Shown here piece after piece: positions 7,973 to 15,907 of a stretch of DNA of 32,731 bases. This stretch comes from Candidatus Gastranaerophilales bacterium (lineage in GTDB: Bacteria > Cyanobacteriota > Vampirovibrionia > Gastranaerophilales > Gastranaerophilaceae), in contig CALVEI010000018.1 of the NCBI GenBank assembly GCA_944326515.1, positions 1 through 32,731 on the forward strand, read 5' to 3'. Each line of letters begins with the position of its first letter. Positions within the stretch are counted from its first letter, which is position 1. The notes under the pieces were generated by a model. It saw nothing but the letters and a program-made list of their open reading frames with translations, was not told where the DNA came from and searched no databases. The translations under genes were made by a program, and so were the position numbers.

Positions 7973-9247
7973 ATGAGCATTACAGTAGCCTACAATTACA
8001 AAAGTATAAGAAAGATGATAAATCATTCATTGTACTTTACTGTATTGTTAAGTGTCTTTTGCTCTCAGTCTTTTTTGATTAACAACAATCTTTTTGCGAA
8101 TGCTGGCGAAGCGATTAATACAGGAGCGAATATAAAACAAACTACTATTGAGGAGCAGACAAGGAGTCTTACAGAAGAAAAACAGCGTTGGGAATCTATG
8201 TTAAGGCAACGCTATCGTAATGGGGCAATTCTTACTATCGCTGACGGGGTTAAGCATATCCGTATGCTGAAGTATATCAATAAAAGACCCATAAAAATTA
8301 ATATTATTGAAGTTAATACAAAGATAAATCCAAATATTGAAATCGCTCCGCAACTCGCATCAACAAAATTAAAACATAGGGCAACTATAAGAACTATTGC
8401 TTCTCGCAATAATTCTATCGCCGCAGTAAACGGCACATATTTTAAGTTCCAAAACGGTGTTCCTTTAGGTACATTAATGATTAATAAAAAGGTTTATACT
8501 GGACCTTTGCACAATCGTGTTGCAATGGGTATAGGTAAAAATGAGTATAAAATGGCGCAGGTTCAGTTTAATTCAACAATAAAAACAGGTAGAGAATCTG
8601 TTAAGGTTGACAATATAAATCAACCGAGAATATTATCTACCCTTGTTTTGCTGTACACTACTGACTGGGGACAAACTTCTCCTGCTGCACCTAAGTATGG
8701 CGTTAATTTAATCATTCAGGGTAATAAAGTCACTGCATTATCACAAGCCCCCGCTGTTATACCTCAGGACGGATATGTAATATCCGGACCAAAATCTAAG
8801 TTGGGGGCATTTTTATTGAACAAAAAGGTTGAACTTGATATAAAAATGACTCCGGAGTGGGAAAATATAGACCATATAATAAGCGGTGGACCTTACCTTG
8901 TTAAAGACGGAAGTGTTTATATTGATGTTACAGCTCAAAAATTACAGGCAATTACAGGTAAAAACCCAAGAACTGCTATTGGTTATACTGCTAATAATGA
9001 ATTTATTATTGTTACTGTTGATGGCAGAGAACACGCTTCTGTCGGTATGACACTAGGTGAATTGGCCAGAATGATGAAAGGTTTTGGCTGTATAAATGCT
9101 ATGAACCTTGATGGAGGTGGATCAACAGTTATGTATGTTCAAGGCAGAATTGTTAACAGCCCTGCCCAAAAAGGCGGTATTCCTATATCAAACGCTTTAA
9201 CTATATCAGAAAGGACTCGTATAGCTTATGAAGAAAATAATTCGTAA
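7973..9247 (+). CDS. Secreted phosphodiester glycosidase (NAGPA/DUF2233 family)
   Basis: Family members cleave sugar phosphodiesters; human NAGPA uncovers mannose-6-phosphate, and bacterial homologues are linked to exopolysaccharide or wall glycan metabolism. The N-terminus is a signal peptide: basic K-S-I-R-K, hydrophobic core 18-36, likely cleavage after ANA (44). The domain shows VNGTYFKF (152-159), PLGTLMIN (164-171), ISGGPYLV (303-310), NPRTAIGY (331-338), VDGRE (349-353) and the hallmark NLDGGGSTVMY (378-388). All expected motifs are present. It has its own promoter and terminator, so it is monocistronic. The ribosome-binding site is weak; a second start at Met15 would keep the signal peptide. 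The true substrate is unknown. Confidence 0.9.
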   Translation: MSITVAYNYKSIRKMINHSLYFTVLLSVFCSQSFLINNNLFANAGEAINTGANIKQTTIEEQTRSLTEEKQRWESMLRQRYRNGAILTIADGVKHIRMLKYINKRPIKINIIEVNTKINPNIEIAPQLASTKLKHRATIRTIASRNNSIAAVNGTYFKFQNGVPLGTLMINKKVYTGPLHNRVAMGIGKNEYKMAQVQFNSTIKTGRESVKVDNINQPRILSTLVLLYTTDWGQTSPAAPKYGVNLIIQGNKVTALSQAPAVIPQDGYVISGPKSKLGAFLLNKKVELDIKMTPEWENIDHIISGGPYLVKDGSVYIDVTAQKLQAITGKNPRTAIGYTANNEFIIVTVDGREHASVGMTLGELARMMKGFGCINAMNLDGGGSTVMYVQGRIVNSPAQKGGIPISNALTISERTRIAYEENNS

Positions 9248-9356
9248 ATATGTAAGAAGATTTTTGAAAAAAGTTAAACAAAGTTGGAACTATTTTATAA
9301 GTAATAGTTTGATACTTATTTATTGATTTTAGCTTATAAGCTTTTAGACTTGCGGG

Positions 9357-9378
9357 ATAATTCTTAATTAAGAATTAT
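9357..9378. repeat. 22-bp perfect palindrome
   Basis: ATAATTCTTAA followed by its exact reverse complement, with no spacer. It lies immediately before the terminator of the glycosidase gene. The 307-nt gap 9248-9554 otherwise holds a smaller palindrome (AGCTTATAAGCT, 9331-9342), the terminator, and AT-rich leader sequence of the AAA operon; no gene is visible. Confidence 0.7.
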
Positions 9379-9381
9379 TTT

Positions 9382-9412
9382 AAAGGTTAGCAATTCTTTG
9401 CTAACCTTTTCG
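9382..9412 (+). terminator. Rho-independent terminator
   Basis: A perfect 12-bp stem (9382-9393 with 9398-9409; AAAGGTTAGCAA) closes on a 4-nt loop and runs into a short T-tract. It lies about 135 nt after the glycosidase stop codon. Confidence 0.8.
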
Positions 9413-9554
9413 GTGTTTATTCAACATCATCATAAGTTTGCCTGTTAAATCTTGAGGTTAAACGTATAATTTGTAAAAAAATATAAAATAAATTCTTTTT
9501 ATTAACAAAAAAAATTATTTATGTGATTTGATGTTCGTAAAAGGAGATAAGTAT

Positions 9555-10865
9555 ATGCAAGTAACCAAAATAAATAATTCTAATAAGTCATATAAGTTGA
9601 ATACAGATCAATTAAATAAAATTTCTTTTAAAGCCGTAAGTATTGATCCTGACAGTCTTTATAGCCGCCCGAACGGCATTGTAATTGAAGAAGGTAACAA
9701 AAAAATAAAAACTCTTATAAATAATGGCGCTACAGAAGAAATAGATAAACTTGATATTGATTTTCAAAACATAACAGAAGAAATGAAAATCAGAAGAAAA
9801 ATAGCAAACGAGCTGCCGTGGTGGAGACGTACAAGAAAAGCACTGAGAGATATTACAAAGTTTGAATCTGTTTTGAAAAATCAGACTATGCAAAAGCAAG
9901 ATAAAGCTGTATTGGATTATATCAACAGAGTGCAAAAAATTGATACTATTGCTAATGATGTGGAAACTAAAGTTTCTGCAAATAATATAGACCCTGAATA
10001 CAAAAGGCTGAAGAAAAATCGTGAATTTGATGACTATAGAGGTAGCTTTACCAAAGCTAACGGGTTTAAAAAAATTGCAGGTTATAGTACAGAGAAAGGT
10101 GTTTTAAACAGATATTTTATTTCTGAAATAAAAAAAGAACAACAAGGAGAACCTGCCAATGTGCCGAATGCGGTTCTTTTCTTTGGACCGACAGGCAACG
10201 GTAAAACAACATTTGCAAAAGCTTTTGCAAATGAAACGGGCTGCAAACTAGTTCCAATAAGAACAGACAAAGATAGTAGCACAAAACAAGAGTTTGGAAA
10301 TAAATTTTGTACTACATTGATAGAAAAGGCCCAAAAAGCTGAGGAAAACTATCAAAAAACAGGCATTCGTACAATAATATTTATCGACGAAATTACAAAA
10401 GTTGCAGATAAAGAATCCTCTATATTGCCTGAACTTGCGGACTTTTTTGCAAACTGCTCAAAAAAATATCATTGTACAATGTTCTGCGCTTCAAATCATC
10501 CGTTAAATATCGGGCTGCCAATGGAAGGTGAAAATGCTGTATTTCCTTATATAGTTTCTATGGATCCGCCGGATTTGAATAATAAAGCAGAAATCATGCA
10601 CTATTACTTAAAAGGAAGAGTTGACCAGGACCTCGATTACTTAAAGTTAGCAGACTATATGGATAAAATAGAAAAGGAAAAACAGGGCATTTTTAATATT
10701 GCACAAATTAAAGAGGACATTTGTCTTGAAGGTACCGAGAAAAAAATGACAGAAGATGATGTGTTAAAAAATATAGAAAAATCAAAACCTAATATTACAC
10801 GCGATGATTTAGACAAATATTCCGATGAGATGGATAAGTTCATAAAAAATGAAGTAAAGGAATAG
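9555..10865 (+). CDS. AAA+ ATPase, first gene of a three-gene paralogous operon
   Basis: A 436-residue soluble AAA+ protein. The ATPase core has a complete Walker A, GPTGNGKT (211-218), Walker B IIFIDE (274-279) and sensor-1 Asn in CASNHP (N314), so it should bind and hydrolyse ATP. Around it are a helical N-terminal region (about 60-170) and a Lys/Glu-rich helical C-terminus. No protease or DNA-binding domain is seen, and I cannot assign a substrate. An ISFKA motif sits at residues 23-27, as in other proteins of this genome. Start chosen at 9555 because AAGGAGAT lies 6 nt upstream; an earlier in-frame TTG (9528) has no such site. The two following genes are degenerate relatives. Confidence 0.88.
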   Translation: MQVTKINNSNKSYKLNTDQLNKISFKAVSIDPDSLYSRPNGIVIEEGNKKIKTLINNGATEEIDKLDIDFQNITEEMKIRRKIANELPWWRRTRKALRDITKFESVLKNQTMQKQDKAVLDYINRVQKIDTIANDVETKVSANNIDPEYKRLKKNREFDDYRGSFTKANGFKKIAGYSTEKGVLNRYFISEIKKEQQGEPANVPNAVLFFGPTGNGKTTFAKAFANETGCKLVPIRTDKDSSTKQEFGNKFCTTLIEKAQKAEENYQKTGIRTIIFIDEITKVADKESSILPELADFFANCSKKYHCTMFCASNHPLNIGLPMEGENAVFPYIVSMDPPDLNNKAEIMHYYLKGRVDQDLDYLKLADYMDKIEKEKQGIFNIAQIKEDICLEGTEKKMTEDDVLKNIEKSKPNITRDDLDKYSDEMDKFIKNEVKE

Positions 10866-10866
10866 A

Positions 10867-11733
10867 ATGCCAAATCTTGTAAACCAACTAGAAAGTCAAA
10901 TAATACAAAATAAAATACCGTTTAATAATATACCTTCTGAAGAAAAAACAGAAAACAAACACAAAAGATATGCTCCTTATGCATTGTTAGTTCCAACCTT
11001 TACAGCAGCAGGAGCATATCTGGGGAATGACTCTTTTGAAAAAGAAAAAAACAAACTGCAAAAAGCCCTTGATACTAAAGTGGATACTAATATATATAAC
11101 TTTAGAAATAAAATTTTGGCAAATTTTTCAGATTTGGTGTTAAGAATAAAAGAAGGCAGACCAACTGATATGCCAAACTGTTTGATGATAAAAGGTCAAG
11201 ACCCAAAATACTGTGAAAAAATGATAAACTGGTTAGGTCAAAATAGCAAGTCAGATTTTGTTACTATTAAAGCCGGTGATGGTATTGTAACTAAATTGGA
11301 AAAAGCAGAAGAAAATTTTCAAAAGACTAAAAACTGGACATTGATGTATATAAAAGATATGGAAAAGCTCATTGACCACAGTCGGGTTGAAGATGACATG
11401 ATTGAATATATGAAAGATATAATGTCTGCAGCATCTGAAGACTATCATACAACAATAATTTTTTCTTCAGCCAGTCCGGAAAAACTTGATAAAATAGCAT
11501 TGCAGCCACACAGGGTGAAAAAAGTATTTAACATTGATGAAGTTAACGAAGCTAAATTTTTTGAAACCGATAACATTATAAAAAACTGGAATAAAAACAA
11601 TGACAGATATCAGGAGTTATTAAAAAATTCTAAAATAAAAACTACAGGCATTGTTAAATATGCTGCAATAGGCTTAGTAGTAGGCTGTGCTATTGCTGCT
11701 GTTATCAATTATTGCAAGAAAACTTTTAAATAA
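10867..11733 (+). CDS. Degenerate AAA-like paralogue with membrane segments (pseudo-ATPase 1)
   Basis: Starts 1 nt after the AAA+ gene's stop, so expression is probably translationally coupled. Residues 95-225 align with the AAA+ core of the upstream protein. AEENFQKTKNWTLMYIKDME matches AEENYQKTGIRTIIFIDEIT around Walker B, and IIFSSASPEKL matches the sensor-1 region. Walker A is gone (KGQDPKYCE at 109-117 replaces the P-loop), and the Walker B Glu is Met165. It should not hydrolyse ATP. Hydrophobic segments at 37-52 and 261-281 suggest membrane attachment, the second one clear. The core is nearly the same as that of the next gene. Function unknown; a non-catalytic partner or membrane adaptor of the upstream ATPase is the simplest guess. 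Confidence 0.78.
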   Translation: MPNLVNQLESQIIQNKIPFNNIPSEEKTENKHKRYAPYALLVPTFTAAGAYLGNDSFEKEKNKLQKALDTKVDTNIYNFRNKILANFSDLVLRIKEGRPTDMPNCLMIKGQDPKYCEKMINWLGQNSKSDFVTIKAGDGIVTKLEKAEENFQKTKNWTLMYIKDMEKLIDHSRVEDDMIEYMKDIMSAASEDYHTTIIFSSASPEKLDKIALQPHRVKKVFNIDEVNEAKFFETDNIIKNWNKNNDRYQELLKNSKIKTTGIVKYAAIGLVVGCAIAAVINYCKKTFK

Positions 11734-11756
11734 AAATAAAAAATAAGGAGAGAGTA

Positions 11757-13004
11757 ATGATTAACAAAATTCAAAACATTAACAATGTAATTACGAACAA
11801 TAAAATTCCGAAAAAAAATTACGCATCGTACAAAATTAATAACGATACTCAATTAAAGACAGATAGTTTTCAGAGTAATATATCTTTTAAAGGAGTAAAA
11901 CTACCGTCAGGTGAATATAAACAAGAAGAAATTGCATTTGCCAAAGAAAAATTAAATGAAAAAGATGATAAATGGAAATTGGATTTATATAGAGAAATCT
12001 ACAGCAATTTGAAACTTAACAGGCCGTTAAGAGAGTTTACTGCTCGTAATGGTCAACGTGGAACTTGTGATATGAATAATCCTATAGAAAGGTTTATACT
12101 TGGGGTTATGTCTCTTGGTTTGAATGAAATTGATGTGCAGCTTGAAAATTTGGGGTTTAGAAATGAAGCAAGAGATCAGGTCAGAAAAATGGATATCTTA
12201 AGAGCGGATTTACAAAACATTAAGTTAAAAGAAGAAGTTGCAGAAATGAAAAAAGCTGAACAGTATGCAGAACATAAAGTTAACTATTTAAAAGAAATGA
12301 ATGAAGTCAAAGAAAAACAGCTTAAACCCAAACTTCTTGATTTAGTCCAAAGACAAAGAGAAGGCAGACCAACTGATATGCCAAACTGTATTATGCTTTC
12401 CAACAAAAATAATAATATTAACGAAGAATTGATTAAATGGACAGCAGACAATGTTAACGGAAAATTTGTCACAATTAAAAACGGTGACGGCATAGTAAGC
12501 TATCTTGAACAGGCAGAAGAAAACTATCAGCAATCAGGTGACTGGAACCTTATGTATATAAAAGATATGGATAAATTAATTGATCACAATGAAGTAGCAG
12601 ATGATATGGTTGAATATATGAAAGATATCATGTCTGCAGCTGCGGAAGATTATCACACAACGATTATCTTTTCTTCCACACACCCTGAAACATTGGACAA
12701 AATAGCATTACAGCCGCACAGGGTTAAAAAGATTGCAACAGACAAGGTAATCTCTCCTGATGAGTTGTATGTTGAAGATGCAAAAAACAGAGTGAAAGAT
12801 ATCAAAAATGCACAAAAAACACCGATGAGTACAATCAATGATCTATTAACAATATCAGGGGCGTCCAAAGATTCAAAACTTGTATGGGAGTATACTCCTG
12901 AACAGTTCAAAGAAGCAGAAGCTATAATAACACGTAGATTTGATAAAGTAAAAGACTCACAATATGTTCAGATATTTAACGAAGCTGTTAAACATCTTGT
13001 TTAA
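11757..13004 (+). CDS. Degenerate AAA-like paralogue, soluble (pseudo-ATPase 2)
   Basis: Third gene of the operon, 23 nt after the second, with AAGGAG 6-7 nt upstream of its ATG. Residues about 201-328 are closely similar to residues 95-222 of pseudo-ATPase 1, with exact runs such as EGRPTDMPNC, EYMKDIMSAA, YHTTIIFSS and LDKIALQPHRVKK. It also lacks Walker A (IMLSNKNNN at 212-220) and has IKDMD where the intact ATPase has FIDEI. The N-terminal 200 residues are different: a NISFKG motif at 41-46, then a charged helical region with a likely coiled coil (about 145-200). No membrane segment. The operon ends at a strong terminator just after this gene. Confidence 0.8.
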   Translation: MINKIQNINNVITNNKIPKKNYASYKINNDTQLKTDSFQSNISFKGVKLPSGEYKQEEIAFAKEKLNEKDDKWKLDLYREIYSNLKLNRPLREFTARNGQRGTCDMNNPIERFILGVMSLGLNEIDVQLENLGFRNEARDQVRKMDILRADLQNIKLKEEVAEMKKAEQYAEHKVNYLKEMNEVKEKQLKPKLLDLVQRQREGRPTDMPNCIMLSNKNNNINEELIKWTADNVNGKFVTIKNGDGIVSYLEQAEENYQQSGDWNLMYIKDMDKLIDHNEVADDMVEYMKDIMSAAAEDYHTTIIFSSTHPETLDKIALQPHRVKKIATDKVISPDELYVEDAKNRVKDIKNAQKTPMSTINDLLTISGASKDSKLVWEYTPEQFKEAEAIITRRFDKVKDSQYVQIFNEAVKHLV

Positions 13005-13013
13005 ATGTTGTAC

Positions 13014-13060
13014 AAAAAACAAAGCCGCAATTAACAATTTGATTGCGGCTTTGTTTTTAA
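13014..13060. terminator. Bidirectional rho-independent terminator
   Basis: The 13-bp stem ACAAAGCCGCAAT (13019-13031) pairs with 13042-13054. It has a T-run on the plus side and an A-run upstream, so it can end both the AAA operon (+) and the coiled-coil gene (-). Confidence 0.93.
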
Positions 13061-13074
13061 AAATTCAAAAAATA

Positions 13075-13581
13075 TTAATTAGTTTTGTTTAATTCATCAA
13101 ATGCTCTTTGGATCGCAGCTTGTTTTGCTGCAAATCTGTTGTATTCTTCAATTGCCTTTTGAGTCTTTTGTTCCAGTTTCATTAGCTCTTTTTCTTTTTG
13201 AAAAATCAACATAGTTTCTTGAGGTGCACGGTGTTTGAGTTCACCCAAAAATGTAGATTTAAATAAAACTTGTTTTTGTAGTTCTGTTACTTTTTTACCA
13301 AGGACTTCAAGTTTTGGTGGGTCCATTGTAAATTCTGCATATTTTTGTTTTATTTTTTCGTAGGTGTCTTTTGCGTCATCTATTCTATCACTTGTCCAGT
13401 CGCTTGCTTTTTGTGCCTTTTCTTTTATTGAAGGGTCATTAATTTTGTCATCTACCCAATTTGCGGCTTTAGTGGCGCTTTCTTTTACTTTGTCTGATAT
13501 ATAATCATTTGCACTTTTGATTTTTTGTTTAACTTGGTTTTTTAATTCTGTGTGTGAAGTGAATTTTGGTATTTTAGGCAT
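13075..13581 (-). CDS. Helical coiled-coil hypothetical protein (168 aa)
   Basis: No known family. The sequence is almost entirely charged amphipathic helix. Residues 15-85 contain a loose repeat of about 22 residues (units around KVKESATKAANWVDDKIND and KEKAQKASDWTSDRIDD) that resembles the A-x-x-W-x-x-D-K/R-I pattern of LEA-like or YtxH-type stress proteins. Residues 95-165 look like a coiled coil. No signal peptide or membrane helix. The start is secure: AAGGAGG lies 5-6 nt before the ATG. Single-gene unit convergent with the AAA operon. A structural or stress role is a guess from composition only. Confidence 0.75.
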   Translation of the reverse strand: MPKIPKFTSHTELKNQVKQKIKSANDYISDKVKESATKAANWVDDKINDPSIKEKAQKASDWTSDRIDDAKDTYEKIKQKYAEFTMDPPKLEVLGKKVTELQKQVLFKSTFLGELKHRAPQETMLIFQKEKELMKLEQKTQKAIEEYNRFAAKQAAIQRAFDELNKTN

Positions 13582-13676
13582 AAGAACCTCCTTACTGTAA
13601 TTTTAAGTCTAAAGAATATATTTTTTGTTATTGTAACTGTAACAAATTGTAAATAAATGTTTTGAAGGTCTAAAGA

Positions 13677-13705
13677 TATACAAAAAATATCCGACAAAGT
13701 ATATT
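13677..13705 (+). promoter_or_regulatory. Likely promoter of the 13735 gene
   Basis: TATACA (13677-13682), a 17-nt spacer and TATATT (13700-13705), about 30 nt upstream of the chosen start. The -35 box matches consensus at four of six positions. Confidence 0.5.
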
Positions 13706-13734
13706 GTTAAGGCTGAACTGAAAGGATGGTAATC

Positions 13735-14319
13735 ATGGTAAATGGAGTTAATGGCGTTGGGGCAGGCATGAGTGCAGAAGAAATCAAATCTTATGTACAA
13801 GAATTGGTAGAGGAAACTCTTGCTACAAAAAATGTAGCTTCTGAAACAGTAGAAGAATCAGCAGATGAAGAATCTGGTGTAATATCAGAAGAAACAACAA
13901 CAGAAACAGTTGAAACAAATCAAGTAGAAAATCCATTAACCGGCTTTTTGACTAGCGTAACTTCTTTGTTTGGACAAATGATGAATATGATGATGCAGTT
14001 GTTGGGTATGTCTCAAAGCGGAACTACTCAAACTGGTGAGGCAACTGATACAGCTAATGCTGCAGAAACTGGAAATGGAAAATATGTTATGTCAGAGGAT
14101 GAAAAGGCTTATTTAACATTACATCCTGACTATGTAAGAGATCTTGTTGCTCAAGATAAATTTGAAGAACAATATGGTGATAAGAGTTCTTTCTGGAATA
14201 GACTTTTTGGTGAATCTAGATTAGATAGAATTGCACAAAGTGTTACAGATGAAGAAATTCAAGCATACTTGCAGCTAAATCCAAATGTTATAAAGGATGC
14301 TATCGCAAGCGGAAAATAA
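13735..14319 (+). CDS. Hypothetical protein with Met-rich segment and two C-terminal helical repeats
   Basis: Unrecognised 194-residue protein. The first 60 residues are acidic and Thr/Glu-rich. Next comes a hydrophobic Met-rich amphipathic stretch (about 66-91, with QMMNMMMQLLGM). A Thr/Ala linker leads to two copies of a helical repeat: MSEDEKAYLTLHPDYVRDLV and, about 50 residues later, VTDEEIQAYLQLNPNVIKDAI. There is no N-terminal signal peptide. Start at 13735 preferred over 13726 because AAAGGA sits 8-9 nt upstream. It is convergent with the flagellar operon; proximity alone does not show a flagellar role. Confidence 0.7.
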   Translation: MVNGVNGVGAGMSAEEIKSYVQELVEETLATKNVASETVEESADEESGVISEETTTETVETNQVENPLTGFLTSVTSLFGQMMNMMMQLLGMSQSGTTQTGEATDTANAAETGNGKYVMSEDEKAYLTLHPDYVRDLVAQDKFEEQYGDKSSFWNRLFGESRLDRIAQSVTDEEIQAYLQLNPNVIKDAIASGK

Positions 14320-14340
14320 AATTCTTTGCAATGACTAAAC

Positions 14341-14368
14341 AAAAAGGGGCTTTTGGCCCCTTTTTTTA
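14341..14368. terminator. Bidirectional rho-independent terminator
   Basis: The stem AAAGGGGC/GCCCCTTT closes on a short T-rich loop, flanked by A-run and T-run. It ends the 13735 gene (+) and, on the minus side, overlaps the end of fliE. Confidence 0.9.
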
Positions 14369-14710
14369 TAGTTGAATTTGCATTATCTTGTCGTAAGCTT
14401 GAACTATTTTTGTTGTTATGTTTGTTGCAACAGTTACTCCTAGTTCGGCTTTTGCCATAGCTGTCATTACGTCGTGGATATCGGCGTTACCGTTTTCTTC
14501 CATCACATCTTTCATGAGTTGGTCAGGGGCGTTGAGTTCCCTGTTAAAGTTTTCAACAAGGCCTGAAAACACTGATTTAAAATCGTTTGTTTCGAGCTTT
14601 TCAACACGATTCATACGAAATGGCGCAATTCCTCCAACGCCTGTATCAAGTTTTGTTGGTTGCATTCTTTCAAATAGGTTTATATTAGGTGCAAACTTTT
14701 TTTCAATCAT
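14366..14710 (-). CDS. fliE: Flagellar hook-basal body complex protein FliE
   Basis: FliE joins the MS ring (FliF) to the proximal rod. The 114-residue length fits. The conserved C-terminal half is clear: F-x-x-x-L-x-x-A/E-x-x-x-x-N (FKSVFSGLVENFNRELN, 44-60) followed by DIHDVMTAMAKAELGVTVATNITTKIVQAYDKIM, with the typical IHDVM...A-E and final V-x-A-Y-x-x-I-M. A ribosome-binding site AAGGT lies about 9 nt upstream of the ATG. It is the last gene of the rod operon and ends at the bidirectional terminator. Confidence 0.93.
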   Translation of the reverse strand: MIEKKFAPNINLFERMQPTKLDTGVGGIAPFRMNRVEKLETNDFKSVFSGLVENFNRELNAPDQLMKDVMEENGNADIHDVMTAMAKAELGVTVATNITTKIVQAYDKIMQIQL

Positions 14711-14727
14711 CTTTTAATACCTTTAAT

Positions 14728-15408
14728 CTAGCTTAAATAATTGGCTAAAATATTTTTTACGTAGTTTTGTGTTTCTTTAAATGGCGGAACACCACCGTAT
14801 TTATCAACATTGCCACCACCTGCGTTGTATGCAGCAAGAGCGAGTACAACATTGCCGTTGTATCTTGCAAGAAGACCTTTTAGGTGTCGTACACCGCCAT
14901 CAACGTTTTGTGCTGCGTTGTATGCATCTTTTACACCTAACCCTTTAGCCGTCGCTGGCATAAGTTGCATAAGGCCCATAGCTCCACAGTGAGAAGTAGC
15001 TTTGGGGTTAAAACCTGATTCTTGTCTTACAACAGCTTTAACGAGTTTTTCATCTACACCGTATTTTTTACAGGCTTTTGAAATTATATCCATTATTTGG
15101 TTTCTGGAAGGGTTAACAATATTTCCGTAAGTTGTTTCTATGGACTGGGGGTTGTTAACTGTATTTGCTTTGAGGTTATTGGCTGCATTTGTTAATGCAA
15201 GAAAATTACTTTTTCCTGTTCTAAACTGACCTTCTCCTTTTTGGCTTGCTTTTAATATTTCAGCAAATGATGGTTTGTCTGTTTTTACGGCATCAGGGTT
15301 AAGCTGCTTTTCTATGCTTGCAACGTGAGTACGGATTTGTTGTACTCTTTGCATAGCAGCTTCTTTACCGCCTTGGTCTATATATGCCTGTATTGTTGGA
15401 GAAAACAT
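14728..15408 (-). CDS. Lytic transglycosylase (SLT, GH23-type) in flagellar rod operon
   Basis: Cleaves the glycan strands of peptidoglycan. The SLT domain occupies about residues 100-226 with catalytic Glu130 in [21 protein letters not shown] (142-154), AAYNAGGG (192-199) and the late YV (216-217). Residues 1-99 are a helical region ([20 protein letters not shown]) then a polar linker. There is no Sec signal peptide. It sits between flgC and fliE, so it probably opens the wall for the rod, the job of FlgJ in enterobacteria, but with a GH23 rather than GH73 enzyme. Export through the flagellar type III apparatus would explain the missing signal peptide (inference). The start ATG has only a distant AAGAGGC. 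Confidence 0.9.
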   Translation of the reverse strand: MFSPTIQAYIDQGGKEAAMQRVQQIRTHVASIEKQLNPDAVKTDKPSFAEILKASQKGEGQFRTGKSNFLALTNAANNLKANTVNNPQSIETTYGNIVNPSRNQIMDIISKACKKYGVDEKLVKAVVRQESGFNPKATSHCGAMGLMQLMPATAKGLGVKDAYNAAQNVDGGVRHLKGLLARYNGNVVLALAAYNAGGGNVDKYGGVPPFKETQNYVKNILANYLS

Positions 15409-15429
15409 CAGTTAGTTACTTGCCTCTTG

Positions 15430-15873
15430 TTATTTACCTATTTCTACCGCTCTTTGTGCCATACTTTTTGTGATGTTGATTACAGCAAGGTTTGCTTCAT
15501 AAGCTCTTTGAGCTATGTTTGCATCTGCAATATCAACAATTGGGTTTACGTTTGAAGAACGGATGTATCCGTTTGCATCTGCATCAGGGTGACCGGGACG
15601 GTATAATCTTTCACCTAATGTTGGGTCTTCGACTACGCCTGTTAGTCTTACACCACCTTGTTGGAAAGGAATTGTTCCTACTCCGAATACATCTTCTTTC
15701 ATTGAGTTTAAAAGACCGTGGAATGAAATATCATCTGTCGCGTTTAGTACAGGGATTTTTCTTACGTAGTTAGGTGTATCAAGGTTTGCAATGTTTTTTG
15801 CGTGAATTTTGATTCTTGCACCGTGTGCTTGCAAGCTTTTTTCACCTATGTTCATTGTTTCCATTAAACTCAT
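15430..15873 (-). CDS. flgC: Flagellar basal-body rod protein FlgC
   Basis: Proximal rod subunit. The N-terminal rod motif is KNIANLDTPNYVR (26-38), within the usual A-x-x-x-N-I-A-N-x-x-T/D-x-x-Y. The FlgC-specific middle shows GVVEDPTLGERLYRPGHPDADANGYI, matching the family's D-x-x-P-x-x-x-x-Y-x-P-x-H-P-x-A-x-x-x-G-Y-V. The C-terminus has the N-P-I-V-D-I-x-A-N...R-A-Y-E-A-N heptad helix. Length 147 is normal. AAGGTGA precedes the ATG. It follows flgB by 34 nt. Confidence 0.95.
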   Translation of the reverse strand: MSLMETMNIGEKSLQAHGARIKIHAKNIANLDTPNYVRKIPVLNATDDISFHGLLNSMKEDVFGVGTIPFQQGGVRLTGVVEDPTLGERLYRPGHPDADANGYIRSSNVNPIVDIADANIAQRAYEANLAVINITKSMAQRAVEIGK

Positions 15874-15907
15874 AACTTCACCTTCTTTTTAGTTTGTTTA
15901 ATTTTTA

